DNA of 64,000 nt from Pyrus communis (Eukaryota; Streptophyta; Magnoliopsida; Rosales; Rosaceae). Position numbers and translations under genes: made by a program. The notes beneath the pieces are model-generated. The model ran no database searches. It worked only from the letters and a program-made list of their open reading frames with translations, and was not told the origin of the DNA. Shown here in pieces: positions 12,337 to 33,269 of the stretch (position 1 is its first letter; each line of letters starts with the position of its first letter). The stretch covers positions 23,284,085 to 23,348,084 of the forward strand of contig NC_084805.1 in NCBI RefSeq assembly GCF_963583255.1, read 5' to 3'.

Positions 12337-13090
12337 TGGATAGAGAAGAGGGGAAACGTAAGTTTCTTAGTATGTACATGATGGGAAAATGGTTCCTATT
12401 CTCATAATCTTATGAGTTCTGGAAACCTTTGTCTGAACTTGAGATGCACACCATTGAACTGTTTGGTGCCGTCGGGGACTTTATCATTTTCTACGAAAAT
12501 TTGTAAGTCCCGGATTCGTGTTTTCACAAGCATCTGCAGAACATGTTCATCATATTGTCATAGTTTTATACCAAGTAATTTGGGTGTAATTCTTACTAGT
12601 ACGCTACAATAGGGTGCAACTGAAGAGATTGCTCAAAAATGTCAATGAAGACGTGATTATTTTGTGTTGCTTGAAGTACTTGTGGTGATTCTTTCTACAC
12701 AAATTGTCTAGGAATGTCAGGTGCAATCCTTCCAGGTTTAGGTTTAGTCGAGGTTCGAAATGATAGCAGAAAGTAACAAATGGAGAGCTGCAAATTTCTT
12801 GAACGGGTATTTCTTGAAAGCCAAGGTAACAAGCACGGTTTACAACCCAAACAAACCCCAATTGCTAGAGAACAGAAATAATATTCATATGATCCATTCT
12901 TTTGAGAACACGCATCCTTTTAAAGAAAACCGACAAGTTGATCCATATAACATACCTATACAGAAAAACGATCCATAGTTCTTCCATTAAGGAGATTTAC
13001 AGAGCTGTCAATGGTAAAACCTGCACAAAACTACGTTTCAGTTTCTCTGGTACCGCACTGAATGAACAGTCGTTTGACGTTCAAGCGAGA
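12337..13090. other. Convergent 3' ends of MTQ2 and the bromodomain gene
   Basis: Both neighbouring genes end here, MTQ2 from the left and GTE1 from the right. The 750 bp should hold two 3' untranslated regions. No other gene or repeat is visible. Confidence 0.5.
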
Positions 13091-16000
13091 TCACATATTA
13101 GAGATCTTTTTGGTCCTCCTTACGGCAGTCTTAGCAAGAGTATCACAAATCTCTCTATTCCGTTTGGAGCCTGCAACTTTGTTGCCGCCAATGGCTTCAG
13201 AAATCTTCCCCTGGACTTTACCGCCAATGGCTTCAGGACTTTTCCCCTGAACTTTTAGTGCCTCCTTTACAAAAACCTTTAACCTCCATAATGTGCATTC
13301 ATTCTGTGTAGGTGGGATGGAAGAAATGAAAGAATAGACATCTCAATTAGCATCATGCCAAATGAATTTAAACGTAAATACGATGGTTTGATATTGTACT
13401 ACTACATTCAATTTAAATGACTGCCAGATCACAGCAAAAACAAATAGATAAATAGATAATGACCTGAGCATCAATGTCAAGATCCACTTCTTGCGCGGTT
13501 GCTTGGAAGTTGGGGTTACTCTGTGCAACAATTTCTAGAGCCTTGCTCAGATCTTCGGCAGATAACTGCGAGAGAGCTGTCGAGAGTTTTCTTTTATCAT
13601 CCGAAGACATTTTCCTAAATCAATCCACAGTTAGACGCTTCACAGATGACAAAATGATCAATGAAAAATAACAGACACAACAAGACCATGCCCATGCAGT
13701 TGCAAGAACAATGCTGGATTCAGCTGTTGCAAGAACAATGCTGGATTCAGCAATTCAGTAAGGCCCATTCACAGTTTAACCACCCAACTAACATAAAGCT
13801 ACATATCCAATTTTGTCGGTTGCAACACGGCAATAAAATGCACTTTGATTTGAAGTTTCTAAAACTATATACAAACCCAAGCAAAAACACAAGCAATTTA
13901 GTTTAATTGTAGAGTGGATATGGGTTCTTAACAAACCTGCACTTCTGAACCACTGTTTGTCTGAGGTTCCTCAAATAATCATCAATCTCAAAAAGCTGAA
14001 AATGATTTCGTTAAAAAAAAATGTAGATCATGAGTCAGAATTTACTCCTAAAAATAATCGAACTTTTGATTGGCATTGTGTATGTAAATGCATGTTGCTA
14101 TTAAAAATTAGAATAACGAGAGAAAATTGAGAAGCTTCGTTACAAATTACTAAGAGGACTCTGAAATTTGACAAACCTCATTGCTTAGATCCTTAGCTGT
14201 GCTGGCATATGCAGCATCCTGAGATAGTTGCATGTTTCGCCGTGCCTCTGCTTCCTCGTCTGCTCGTCTTGTTTCCTATGAATAGTTAAAACTTAGGTTG
14301 AAAGTTAAAAAACTATACTGAAACAAGAAGACAGGCAACCTAAAACACATCCATTCACAATGAAAGGCTACTGAATTTGTTAAAAAAAAAAAGTGTTGGT
14401 AACAAGGTCCACAAAGTCCTACATAAGATATTTTCGCATTAAGAATAGAAACTTACCTCTTCAACAACTTTAGGCAGAAGCTTTAGCCATTTTTCTTCAA
14501 ATTTTTTCAACAACGATTGGGCCATCACATAGACATCGTCACCTTCATCATTATATTTCATTGCATTCTTGAAAACCAGCCTCACATCAGCATATATCTC
14601 CCTGACATTCTTATACTCACTACCATCCTTGGCTTCCATTCTATTTTTTATGGTACCAAGGTCCATGGGCTTCTCAATGACCTAATGTAAGACATGAAAC
14701 AAATTAGGCAGACCATCAAAAGGAATTTTCTTCTTTGTTGAAAAAGAAAGATGTATAATAAAGAATGAATGAACACTACGTGAAAGACGACGGACCAACA
14801 ACAGAGAAATCAGTATGATACAAGTAGATATATGCATCTTCAAGTTGACAACTAAAAGTTCGACAATTTTTTGCTTTTTTAATACTTTAATGAGGACCTT
14901 TGGAAAAAGTACAGCGTGTCCTCATCAGCATAGTGAGTAAATTTTGAAAACAATTAAAAATGTATGAAGTCTTTTTGATAAGTGAACAAGATGATAACAT
15001 TTGCCCATAAAGGAAGAGATTACTAATCAGAAAATTCTAAAGGAAGAAAACTTTACTTGATAATAGTCATGCAATCCAAGACTTTCAACATCTACAGGAT
15101 CCATAAAGGGCCACGCCCATTCAAGCTTAGTGATCTGAACAGTGCCAAGTGAAGCCATATTAACTAGTGTTAACCCAGATAAATAATTTTTATTACTGTT
15201 TTAGCAACAAAGCATCTAATTGAAGTTTTAATGAAAAACCATGTACAAGTTAGTGAATGCGAAAAAAATCAATGTCCACTCAAATCTGCAGCTGGTACTT
15301 CGCCCACGTAGATACAGCGTAAATACCAGATATCAGAATATTTTCCTACATTAAAAAAAGACAATTTTCTTCTAGCAAGAAAAAATTCAACATTTTATAA
15401 GTCTCCTTGCTTCTGCTTTTTCTGAAAAACATTATCCACCTAAAAGAAACCGTGCAAGAGGGTCCGGACTCTGACAAGTAACAACTAAAGTTTCTCATTT
15501 AGCTTGTATGTGAAATTAGAAGTATCACTCAACATGAACATCTGGTCACAAAAATTGACAATGGCGTCTAGCTTTTTATAGAAATTTTATAGTAGTAAAT
15601 TAGAAAAGGTGCAAAATGGGTAGAGGAAGACCAAGGAAGACCTGGATTGTGCTCTAAGCAAAAGGGGTAGATCAAGACCTAGGAAGACTTGGATTGTGCT
15701 CAAAGCAAAAGGGGTAGAGCAAGACCTAGGAAGACTTGGAAAGAGACTTTAAGAAAAGACATAGAGTACTTGGAGCACACAATTTTATAAGGTTTTGTTG
15801 TAGAAAAAAAAACACCCCGACAACTATAAGTTTTATATAAACCGTTCAAGAACTCAAGGAGAGGAAACAAATACTTCATCTATCCACTTGTCATGCTTTA
15901 GCGGATTCTTAGTTGTGAAATTCTTATGATGCCCTGCTCCCATTACAAAATCAACAGGATTTTTGCCCTAAAGTATTGGGTTTTAACTTTGAAGTGTTTT

Positions 16001-16951
16001 TTTCCCTAAAATGTCATGTTATCAAGGGCCGATATGTGAAAAGCTCTTCTAAAACTGCTGCTATTTGTTCCTCACAACAAGTCCAAATGACTGTCTTTTA
16101 CGAAGAGAAGGTATTAATTAGGATGTTATAATTTGACCAAACATATTCGATTTTGCTCCGCTTCCAACACTATATCATCTGACTTTTCCCCTTCCCCAGG
16201 AAATTACTTCTGAACTTGCTTCAAAAAATCATATATCCAACAATATTATAAAGAAGGAACATAATTAAAAAACATGTGAAGAATTAGTTAAAGAAAGAAC
16301 CCTTAGACGCAAGAAAATATCTTCATTAAAATATACCCAAGTACTTGCATCCATTGCAAAAGTTTGGTGCTTGCCTGACGGAACATTGCAGAAAATTGGC
16401 GCATAAGCTCTTGCATTCTCTTTGTAGCAGCGGCTTCCCTACGTGATGCATCTTGCTGCTGCTTCTTAGAAGCAGTTAACTGTCTATCCTTCACGACTGC
16501 AACACCTTTTGAAGTGGGTAGATTCAGATTTCCCGTAGTCAAGTAAAACCGTTCCACCTCATTCACTCTTTTCTCAAGCTGCAAGTAAAAGACAAGTTAG
16601 CCAATCTTGTTCACAAGTTTTAAAATTTTGGACAGATTTCCCATAAATGAAAAAATTGCACAAAACCATAGATGTAAAAGTAAATTCCATAGTAGAAGCT
16701 GACCAACATATTGATAATTAATGACGAAAAACCAAACTATTGGAGTGGAAAATCATATAACACCAACCAGATTAGACGACGAAACTAGAACTCGAATTAC
16801 ATAAAGAAGATGCCGGTTTATAATTAGTGAAAAGAAGCCTCACCGTATCGACCTTTGCAGAAATCTCATCAACAGAACGATTAAATCCCTCCACTACAGC
16901 TGCACCATCAACACTTGTAAAATCTGGGTTTGATGAACTTGCTGGCTCCAT
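13091..16951 (-). CDS. GTE1: GTE1/GTE6-type bromodomain protein (BET family)
   Basis: Nuclear acetyl-lysine reader of the plant global transcription factor group E; Arabidopsis IMB1/GTE1 promotes germination and GTE6 controls leaf form. Eight coding exons on the minus strand: 16951-16844, 16578-16375, 15134-15057, 14681-14457, 14275-14177, 13995-13937, 13614-13464, 13303-13091, joining to 378 residues (GTE1 is about 386). Order: coiled-coil start (VDEISAKVDT, then LEKRVNEVERFY), bromodomain from WAWPFMDPVD through NAMKYNDEGDDVY and ending LKKFEEKW, charged linker, NET domain (KRKLSTALSQL, then LDIDAQNECTLWRLKVFV), and a basic tail. Frame continues across every junction. Exon 2 ends at CAG/GCAAGC, a GC-AG donor; using the GT site 30 nt further on would insert ten residues in frame. 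The acceptor TAACAG directly precedes the ATG, so a leader intron (17275-16952) is likely. GTE1 versus GTE6 is not settled. Confidence 0.92.
13699..13752. repeat. 27-bp tandem duplication in GTE1 intron
   Basis: The segment starting GTTGCAAGAACAATGCTGG occurs twice in a row, 27 bp apart, inside the intron before exon 7. It appears to be a local slippage duplication with no coding meaning. Confidence 0.85.
15612..15780 (+). mobile_element. LINE-like reverse transcriptase scrap with 47-bp repeats
   Basis: Lies on the plus strand inside GTE1 intron 2. Three copies of a segment beginning GGGTAGAG(G/C)AAGACC start at 15618, 15665 and 15712, exactly 47 bp apart. The last copy reads on as RPRKTWKETLRKDIEYLE, which resembles the peptide common at the C-terminal end of plant LINE-type reverse transcriptases. 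The first copy stops soon after RKTWIVL. A small fragment, probably inserted and then partly duplicated. Confidence 0.5.
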
Positions 16952-17480
16952 CTGTTAGGACAACAAAAAGATTGAATTTAAGCAAAATCATTCCAGAATT
17001 TATTCCCAATTTCTAACTATCTGGAATTTTTCAACTAAAACAATTCGAAAAGGCTGAAATTAATAAAAAAAAAATTGTGAATTTGATCCAAATTAACTAG
17101 ATCATTGGAAAGAAACAATTAAAGATTGTATCTTGATCGTTAAAACTCTAAACCCCTTTTCGTTGCATCAATCAAATAAGAGAGAGAGAACCGAATTGAA
17201 CCCAACCAGCGTAAGCCTTCCTCTTCCCTAACAAATAAAAAAATACAGTTGTTCAGGATATAGATATGGGTGTACCTGGAAGAGCAGAGACGCATACCGA
17301 GTCGGAGAGGTCAGAGAGAGAGAGAGAGACGGGAAGAAGCTGAAGAAGAACGCAATGCCCGATCACCAGTTGTTCAGTATTTGATCCGAACGAACTCGAA
17401 TATTTTGAAATTGGGCTGTTTATTTATACTTATTGGGCTCGTGCCTTTTGTCTTTCTCATTTTGAACGGCCCAATATTGC
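16952..17480 (-). promoter_or_regulatory. GTE1 leader intron, leader exon and core promoter
   Basis: Minus strand. A non-coding first exon with a (GA)n tract around 17307-17325 ends at 17276 with donor CCAG/GTACAC; the intron runs to the acceptor TAACAG abutting the ATG at 16951. A TATAAATA-like element lies near 17424-17431 on the minus strand, flanked by GGGC/GCCC site II motifs at about 17413, 17436 and 17467. Start site is inferred at about 17395. Confidence 0.45.
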
Positions 17481-18142
17481 TTTTTAATTTATTCAACTTA
17501 ATAATCGTGAATAATCAGAGGTGAATAAAGCCGAAAGGGAAACAGGAGTGAGGAGATCACTTCTCTAATTTTACCACAAGAAACTTGCCTCAGATGAAGC
17601 TTTTAAAATGTCAACTTCATGTTTCATTCGTTAAAAATATTTTTTTTAATTAAAGTGCATATAGTTATATTGTTTAGGGTTTTGTTTTACAATAGAGAGT
17701 GAGAATGATTTCGAGAATTAAAGAAGATAAATAATCTTAGGATATAAACATTTAAAGTGATTTGAGGTTGAAGTTATAATTGCATATTAAGGTGTATAAG
17801 TAAGTCAGTAATAATTTTAATTGTAAAATGTATTTAACAATAGGGTGATTTTATATAAAATCAATAAAAAAATCCGTATTTAAAATATTTCATTCATTCT
17901 TTTATTTTTCGATTCAAGTACACTTACATTTCATTGTTTTTTTTCTACTTTTTGTGCTTTTTATAACATATTGTAAATCTACCAACAATTTAGTGTCTTC
18001 GCATCGGCATGAGCTGGAGATAACCAAGTGCTGATGGACCAATTAATCAAGTACTAGGTCTACTTTTTGTGTTTTTAGTAGATCTCTTCCAATAGATAAT
18101 GTCCTCCCATATGCGTATGCTCTGATAGGAGATTCTAATCAA

Positions 18143-18477
18143 GGACAGAGGCAGCTAAGCCCCGTCGAGGGCAGGTGCCCCCACTGGACTGCTGAAGTTT
18201 TGTGTAGAGGAAAAAAAATCATAGAACTTGAATTTATCATATTTAAGTGGTTAGTTATTTATTATTTAAGTACTTTAAATGATTAGTTGAAATTTTCAAA
18301 TAATATGTATAGCAAGCTATAATTGTGAAAAAAAAATGTCTACAAGTTGGCTTAATGAAATTTGAGAAGAAAAGAAAAGCAACGAAATTATAAAAAAAAT
18401 TCAACTATCATGAATTTTTTTTCCTCAAGTCTGAAGGTTGAGGTTGCCCCGCTAAATAAAATTTCTAGCTCTGATCC
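18143..18477. mobile_element. hAT (Tip100-like) deletion derivative
   Basis: The ends form a loose inverted repeat, GGACAGAGGCAGC at the left and the complement of GCTCTGATCC at the right, and the left part (AAGCCCCGTCGAGGGC, then GTGCCCCCACTGG) is typical of the terminal regions of plant Tip100-like hAT elements as I remember them. The interior is short and AT-rich with no transposase. No clean target-site duplication was found. Confidence 0.45.
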
Positions 18478-18788
18478 AAAATGTGATTATGTAGTGACGA
18501 AGGGGCAAGTGATTGGTGTGGATAGAATAGGTTCAAAATTTGATTATCTTCAATGTAATAAGATTGATACATACATACGCAGACTGATACACAATAAATT
18601 ACACATAAATGAAAATTTTTGGAAAAACAAATATTCCGAAATAGGTTACAAGTATTGAAGAATAACAAATCAAATATATTTTACCAAATTATAACACTTT
18701 TACGCAGAAGTCATCACTGACTTGGGGAGGAAGGACTTGAAAATTTTTAAACCTTTTTAACCCATGCATGATTGATTGAATGTTCTTC

Positions 18789-19861
18789 CTAAAGCTTTGG
18801 TGGTTCTGCAGCAGCAGATTCCTCCACCTTGGGAGGAGGAGCCTCAGCAGCAGCATCTGGCTCAGTAGGTTTAGGTTTCTCAACCTCCTCCTCTTTCTCC
18901 TCCACCACTACCTCTTCTTTCTTCTCCTCCACCACCTCTTCTTCAATCACTATCTCCTTTTCTTTTACACCACCACTTGTTTCCTCCTCAGTCTTTGCTG
19001 CTTCGGCTGGCAGCGGCGGCTCCACCTTCTCCTCAGTCACAATGAATGTTGACACCTTCTCAAACACAAAGAAAACTGGACCTGAAACGGAGGCTGGCCC
19101 ATATTTTGAAGAGGCTTCTGATACTGGTTTGGATCCTGGGAATTCTGTTCATGCATATAAAGATATAACCCAATTAAACACACGAGAATTTTGAAGAATT
19201 AAACCCAAAAATCATTGAATATGTTTTAAATAAATTGCATACCAATTTTAGCCAACTCTTCAAGGAACTTCAGGACTGCAGCTGAATACTTCTTCAACCC
19301 TGACTCCTTGCGCTCCTTAACCAAAGTCTGTTTAAGATGAAATTAAGTTTATGCAGAAGAGCTAATTAGTACTTAATAATTGGTCTAGTAATTCCCTCTT
19401 TCATTGTTTTATCTCTTAATTTGTCTTATGCACGAGATTTTTGGTGTGACAGAACAGACAGACTTATTTTGTATACAACTAATGATAAGACATATTTTCT
19501 CATCAAATATGTTACCTTGATTTCAGATGAGGAAGCTTCATATAATTCAATTACTTTTGCTTGAAGCTCAGCCTTCTTTTCCTCAAACTCCTTGGTTATT
19601 TCCTCCTGAAAACAGATGCATATATAGTTATATACCACATATATATAATTATAAATTGTTCTATTTGTAAGATCTTCTGCAGAAAATAAAATAATTTGAC
19701 CAAAACATAAAAACAAGAGAAAGAAAAAGGGAAGAAATATAACAAACCTTGGAGTCATCAAAGGACTTGCAAGCCTCAGCAGCAGCAGCCTTTTTTGTAC
19801 TGGTTTTGGTCTCAAACACCTTCTTGATCTTTGGAAGCACCTTTGTTTGCCAATAACCCAT
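18789..19861 (-). CDS. PCAP1: Plasma-membrane-associated cation-binding protein 1 (PCaP1/MDP25)
   Basis: Hydrophilic peripheral plasma-membrane protein that in Arabidopsis binds Ca2+/calmodulin and phosphoinositides and affects microtubules and actin. Four minus-strand exons: 19861-19748, 19605-19516, 19327-19243, 19144-18789, joining in frame to 214 residues (Arabidopsis about 225). MGYWQTKVLPKIKKVF at the start supplies the N-myristoylation glycine and the basic membrane/calmodulin-binding patch. The middle (KAAAAEA, TLVKERKESGLKKYSAA, EFPGSKPVSEASS) matches the conserved DREPP domain, and the tail is Glu/Lys/Pro/Val-rich low complexity ending AEPPKL, as in the family. A leader intron (20069-19892) is indicated by donor TAG/GTAAGA and acceptor TTTTTAG. 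Adjacent to BAM3 in Arabidopsis, which supports orthology to PCaP1 rather than PCaP2. Confidence 0.95.
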
Positions 19862-20353
19862 CTCACTTCTCAACTCAAATACCCCTTAAGTCTAAAAACC
19901 GATAAAAAAAAAAAGCAAACTGAGAATCAGAAAAACTCAAGTATAAGACTGAAATGGTTATCAAATGAGCTTTTAAAGTTACGCAACAAAAAACTGAAAT
20001 CAAGTACTGAAACTTTGAAGAGCACAAAGAGATTGATAAACTAAGCTAATAATAATCTCTATATCTTACCTACTTGGGTGATTAACTCTCTTCCTTTATT
20101 TCTCTCTCTTTCTCCTCCAATCAAACTCGCAAGGTCCACCTCAATTCTCTACGAATGTAGCAGCCAACTGTCTCTCCAAACTAATACCACAAAAAGCTTG
20201 AGAACCTGGCACATCAACATATACACATATGCTTCAAACACATAAATACCCCTATGGTTCGATTTTAATTGCCAATTACCTAGTTATTCACTGATAGCAG
20301 CCAACCTCCCCATGCAAATTGCCTAAACTACCCTCCACCGTCGGCTTATATAA
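19862..20353 (-). promoter_or_regulatory. PCaP1 leader, leader intron and TATA-like element
   Basis: The leader exon ends at 20070 and resumes at 19891. A TATATAA-type sequence is present at about 20346-20353 (minus strand TATATAAG), placing transcription start near 20315. The leader is rich in CT on the coding strand. Inferred from sequence only. Confidence 0.45.
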
Positions 20354-23300
20354 TTAAATTCCAAGGGCTATGACAGCACAAAAATTCACAGGTAGGTTTG
20401 GCTATTATTTCACAATTCGATATGTGATTCAAGGCCAGGGTGGTCAGTGGCGGGGTTGTAAATTAGCGGGGTATATGGGAGAGAGAGAGACTCACCTACA
20501 CTTTGACACATTATCGTATTGTATCTCAAATCAATAACAAATTATTAGTGAAAAAGTTAAAGTATATGACAATACATTATTGGTTTAAAATATTGTCACA
20601 ATTGTAGTTTTGACATAAATTTATTTTCTACATGTGGCGATGTGTGTATTTTTACAGGAAGCAGAATTCGAACTCAATACTTCAAACACAATGAAAATGA
20701 TCTTAACCAATCAAATTACGAATTCTTGACGTGAAAGATTAGTTTGAAATATCCATACGGTTGCATACTAGGAGAGTTTGTAAGTTTCTCTATGAAAATG
20801 CAGATGGGATTGTGGTGAGCCTTTGTTGGGGGAGGTGACAGCTGGCAATCACCTCAAGGGGGAGTAGAGAAACGTGGGACCCTTGAAGGGTTTTGCCAAT
20901 TTTGGATGTTGATCTGTAAATTTAATTGTACGTGTGCCAGTATATGCATCTTCTTCTTGTTCTTCCTTTGACTTGATGGAAAATACTTGTCACGTGGCTT
21001 CGCTGGATATTTAGCAATCACGCCGTCAATGACTGAGAAAAGTTCTTCGAAACAAACCAGCCCCCCATGGCCTCATTTGCAAACAATGCAGACAAAAATT
21101 CATGCCATGTTACTCTCTGCTTTCTTTATTTTTTTGTCAAGCCATGTTACTCTTCGTTTGATTGTATGTGTATACAAAAAACCAAAAATTATTAAATTAA
21201 AATTAAAAAAACATTAAAAATTAATAAAATACAAAAAAAAAAAAAAAAAAAAGCAAAAATATATACAGATGGCTGCCTAGCCTACCACATGGAGGTTGAT
21301 TATAATTTTATATATTTTTCTTTTTTAGGGTTTAGGCCATAACAAGGAGTGCGATAGATGTGTCTCTTCCAACCCTCGTAAAGTGGGAAGTCTAGTTAAC
21401 TTGGATCGCCCTTGTTAAGGTTTTGGCCATAACAAGGGGTGGGAGACCAGAAAACTTTCTATTAGTTTCGAAGTGGGGCTAAGACAGGTTTAATTAGCTG
21501 CATATGATTTGGTTTTGGTACTACAAAGGTAAGTGCTGCTGGTACGAGACATCATATACGTTAATTTTGAATTGATGACAACGTTCTGGCTTTTGCTGTA
21601 AGAATAATTGTATTTTTGTTTGAAGACCAACTAATTCGTCTTACTCATTTGCAAATTACAATCAGAACCTATGCAAACATAACTCGACAAATCAAAGAAA
21701 GAGTTTTCACACATATGTCAAACCGTAATTTATTGTTTGTACGACAGGTAAAAATTGATATTCAAGTTGAACTCTATCTGAAACAGCATTTTTGGTTTTA
21801 CCAAAAAGAGATTCTGTGTATCATGTATAGTAGTTGGACTAATTTGCCACCTGAGTTTGTATTACAATTTTGATATTATATATTTTTCAGAGAAAAAATA
21901 TTTATTTATCTGTGAAACATCCATCTTTGCTAATCTGTCAGCCACCCATTTTCCTCAATTAATATTGAAGTTTAATCTGACTGTTGGAAAATTCTCCAGC
22001 ATCTTGAAGTTTAATCTGAAGAATTTGTAGTACATTTGGTTAATCAGATTGATCATTGCATCTGACGTTCCGAGTTCAACTCTCTTTCACTATCGCTTGA
22101 CTACTATTAAGAAAAAAAGCAATTCTTTAAAAGGAGAAGCATGTTGCACGACTTGGCTAAACCCATGTTTGTTTTTTGAGTCTTGTAACAATTTTTAATT
22201 AGATTGGACTTGAAAAATAAATGAATAAGCCAATTAACAGTAGTCAGCTAATTATAAATTTATGAGAATTAAAACAAACCAAAGCAATCTAAATATTTTG
22301 AGTATCATAAGTTGTAGTGTTATTGTTTATGAGGTATCTTATGAAGTTGGTGGAGTTATAGAATTTTATTCTCCTTCAAGAAAAAGCCTCAAAGACCACG
22401 ACTGAGGCCATATTAAAATATTTATATAAAAAGGATAATTAGTGAATTAAATTTGTCATACTTGAATTAAAATAATGTTTTGTCCGAAAAAAAGAAAAAA
22501 ATTACAACCTCAACTATTCTGTCTCCAAATGAGAATTTGGACCAATTCACTGTAAAAATAAATAATAAAACGAGTGTTCACTAATTTGAATTGGATGAAG
22601 TTATGTTTATGAGCGACATAGTTGTCTGTGTTATTTTTATCTGCTATAACTTTGTATTTTGCAATTTTATGTCTGCTGTTTTGTTACTCTACAAAGTGTG
22701 ATATTTTTTGTCTTGTAGACGTCGTTGTTGTAATCCCAAAGTTTATCTATTGAATTTTTTTGTCATTTCGATTGAAAGGAAAAGTTTAAGTAGTCTTCGT
22801 CAATGGCTTGGGCAAGCTTAAACATGAGAAGCAAAAATATTCAAGAAGACAAAGGATGAAGCGGAGGGTAACGTTTGAGTGCAAAACTCTATTGAAAATG
22901 ACATAACATTATACCATCAACTCTATGTCACTCTGACAAAGAAGGTGATTAGCTTTTAACATTAAGAACCTTCACTAATTAATATTTGCCTTATCCAACC
23001 CTGAGGTATTTCCAACTTAAGTGTCTTCCCGAAAGAGGAGAAATTCTTCCTTGCATACAACAGCACTCATAAACGGGTGGGACCCACCGAGGGTCTCACG
23101 TTACGGGTGTGTTGCCTTATCCAACAGCCGGCACGGTAGAATTTCACCTCAAAAGAAAGCCTCTAATTCATTTATTAAAGAAAACATGAAACTGTTAATC
23201 AGTCTTCATCTGCAAAGACCATAATCCGTAGTTCATTTCATTTGTAAATCGCGTTAAACTACATTACGAACATTTCAGCTCTAATAAATTACCGATCTCT

Positions 23301-23437
23301 CTTTCTGTAACAAATTTTGCCGCAACACGGCAAAGCCAAACTAAGCTCAAAACTGTGCAACAGGTTATAATCGGGGGATTGTGAACTTACCAACAAGTGA
23401 TGGTTTGATGGTTTCCTACTTAAATAGTATCACCAGA
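20354..23437. other. Intergenic region between PCaP1 and MCM6
   Basis: About 3 kb of AT-rich DNA with poly(A) runs (21232-21251) and no convincing gene. The motif GGCCATAACAAGG occurs twice (near 21333 and 21427). A tRNA-B-box-like GAGTTCGAATTC (minus strand, near 20660) may be an old SINE scrap. The right end should contain the MCM6 3' untranslated region. Confidence 0.4.
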
Positions 23438-31880
<8,443 letters not shown>

Positions 31881-31982
31881 TTTTGCTTCCTCGCAGTCTC
31901 TCAGTCACTTCTCTCACTTCTGAGTTCTCTCTCTCCTCTTTCTCTACAGTTCCCTTCTCACTCCGTGCCGCTTTCTGGTTTC

Positions 31983-32074
31983 TGGCGCCAAAATAAGACC
32001 TGCCAGTCTGCCACCACAACGCCTTCCCGCCAAAAAGCACCTAACAACTTGGGCCAACTGTTTAAAATGGGCCT
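31983..32074 (-). promoter_or_regulatory. MCM6 promoter: two E2F sites and site II motifs
   Basis: Upstream of the MCM6 ATG (31880) are ATTTTGGCGCCA (31994-31983, minus strand) and TTTTTGGCGGGAA (32036-32024), both fitting the E2F consensus TTTSSCGC, at about 100 and 145-155 bp. Two TGGGCC-type site II elements follow at 32049-32055 and 32067-32074. This is the arrangement known for G1/S-induced replication genes in plants. Function is inferred. Confidence 0.7.
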
Positions 32075-32175
32075 CCATCACCATTTACCACTAGTCCAAT
32101 GCAAATTTAAATTACCTAGCATTTGAAGCCTCATCCTTATTTAGTGCATCCAAATATATATATATATATATATAA

Positions 32176-33269
32176 TGGTTTTTATAATAAATAGTCTCTG
32201 AAATTGACAATTATCATCAAGATGGCTTTTGAAATTAAAAATCAATCAATGTACTTTTTGAAAATAGGTATGGCAAATCAATGTGATCCTTTTATCACAA
32301 TTCTATTAAAAATTCCGTTAAATGCTGATGTGACATATAAATGGACCCACAAGATTTACAAGTTTTTATCACAAATGGTCCCTGAAATTGACCAATACCA
32401 TCAATATGGTTCTTAAAATTGAAAATCAATCAATATAGTTCTTGAAAATAGGTGTCGCAAATAAATATGATCATTTTGCCACAATTCTATAAAAGAAATT
32501 TGTTATGTGTTGATGTGAATTTAATAATTAATTAAAAAAGTTGTCTAAATACCTTTTTGCACAATGAAATTTTTTTTTTCTTCTTATAGTAGGGCCTACT
32601 CTGAAGAGAGATCTCTTCCATAAATTCTTAAAGGTCGTTGTCAATGGGCCAAGCCGTCACCAAAGGTAATCTCGATCTAAGTTCAATTCAATGAATAGTG
32701 TTGAAGTGTGTAAAGATGTGTATATTGAAATTATTTTTTAGAGAATAGAGAGCAAATGAGGTATAGAAATGTGGAGGGATCGGAGGTAATTGCAAGACTA
32801 GGTTTTTGGGTTGACAATTTTTTTATTAACTATTAAATTATTCAGCCTATTTGTAATTTTTTTTTTTAAATTAATCAGACTTGTGTGACCCATTTATGTG
32901 TCACATCAGCACATAACAAATTTTTTGACAGAATTGTGACGGAATAACTACATTGATATGAAACACTTACTTGCGGGACTACATTGATCAATTTTCAATT
33001 TCATAGACCATTTTGATGTCGCATGTCATTTTCATGAACCATTTTGATGTCGTGGGTCAATTTCAATGACTATTTGTGAGAAAAAATTGACTTATAGAAC
33101 CCATTTATATGCCACATCAGCACTTAAAAGATTTTTTAAATAGAATTGTGACGGAAGGACCACCTTTATTTGCAACACCTATTTTCAGGGACTACATTGA
33201 TTGATTTTCAATTTCAGGGATCATCTTGATGGTGATGGCCAATTTCATGGACCATTTGTGATGAAAACC
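32176..33269. mobile_element. Foldback (long inverted repeat) element
   Basis: Left end starts GGTTTTTATAATAAATAGTC and the right end, reverse-complemented, starts GGTTTTCATCACAAATGGTC; the two arms continue to pair for several hundred bases (TGAAATTGAC, AATCAATCAATGTA, TGATGTGACA motifs recur in both orientations). Each arm itself has an internal duplication. The middle (about 32590-32830) is unrelated single-copy sequence. No clear target-site duplication: the left flank is an (AT)n run and the right flank poly(A). Resembles Mutator-derived foldback MITEs. Confidence 0.65.

Noticed and set aside
18780..19194. Plus-strand Ser/Thr/Phe-rich open frames
   Set aside because: They mirror the Glu/Lys-rich tail of PCaP1 on the other strand.
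20640..20710. B-box-like GAGTTCGAATTC on the minus strand
   Set aside because: Isolated motif with no A-box, tail or duplication to support a SINE.
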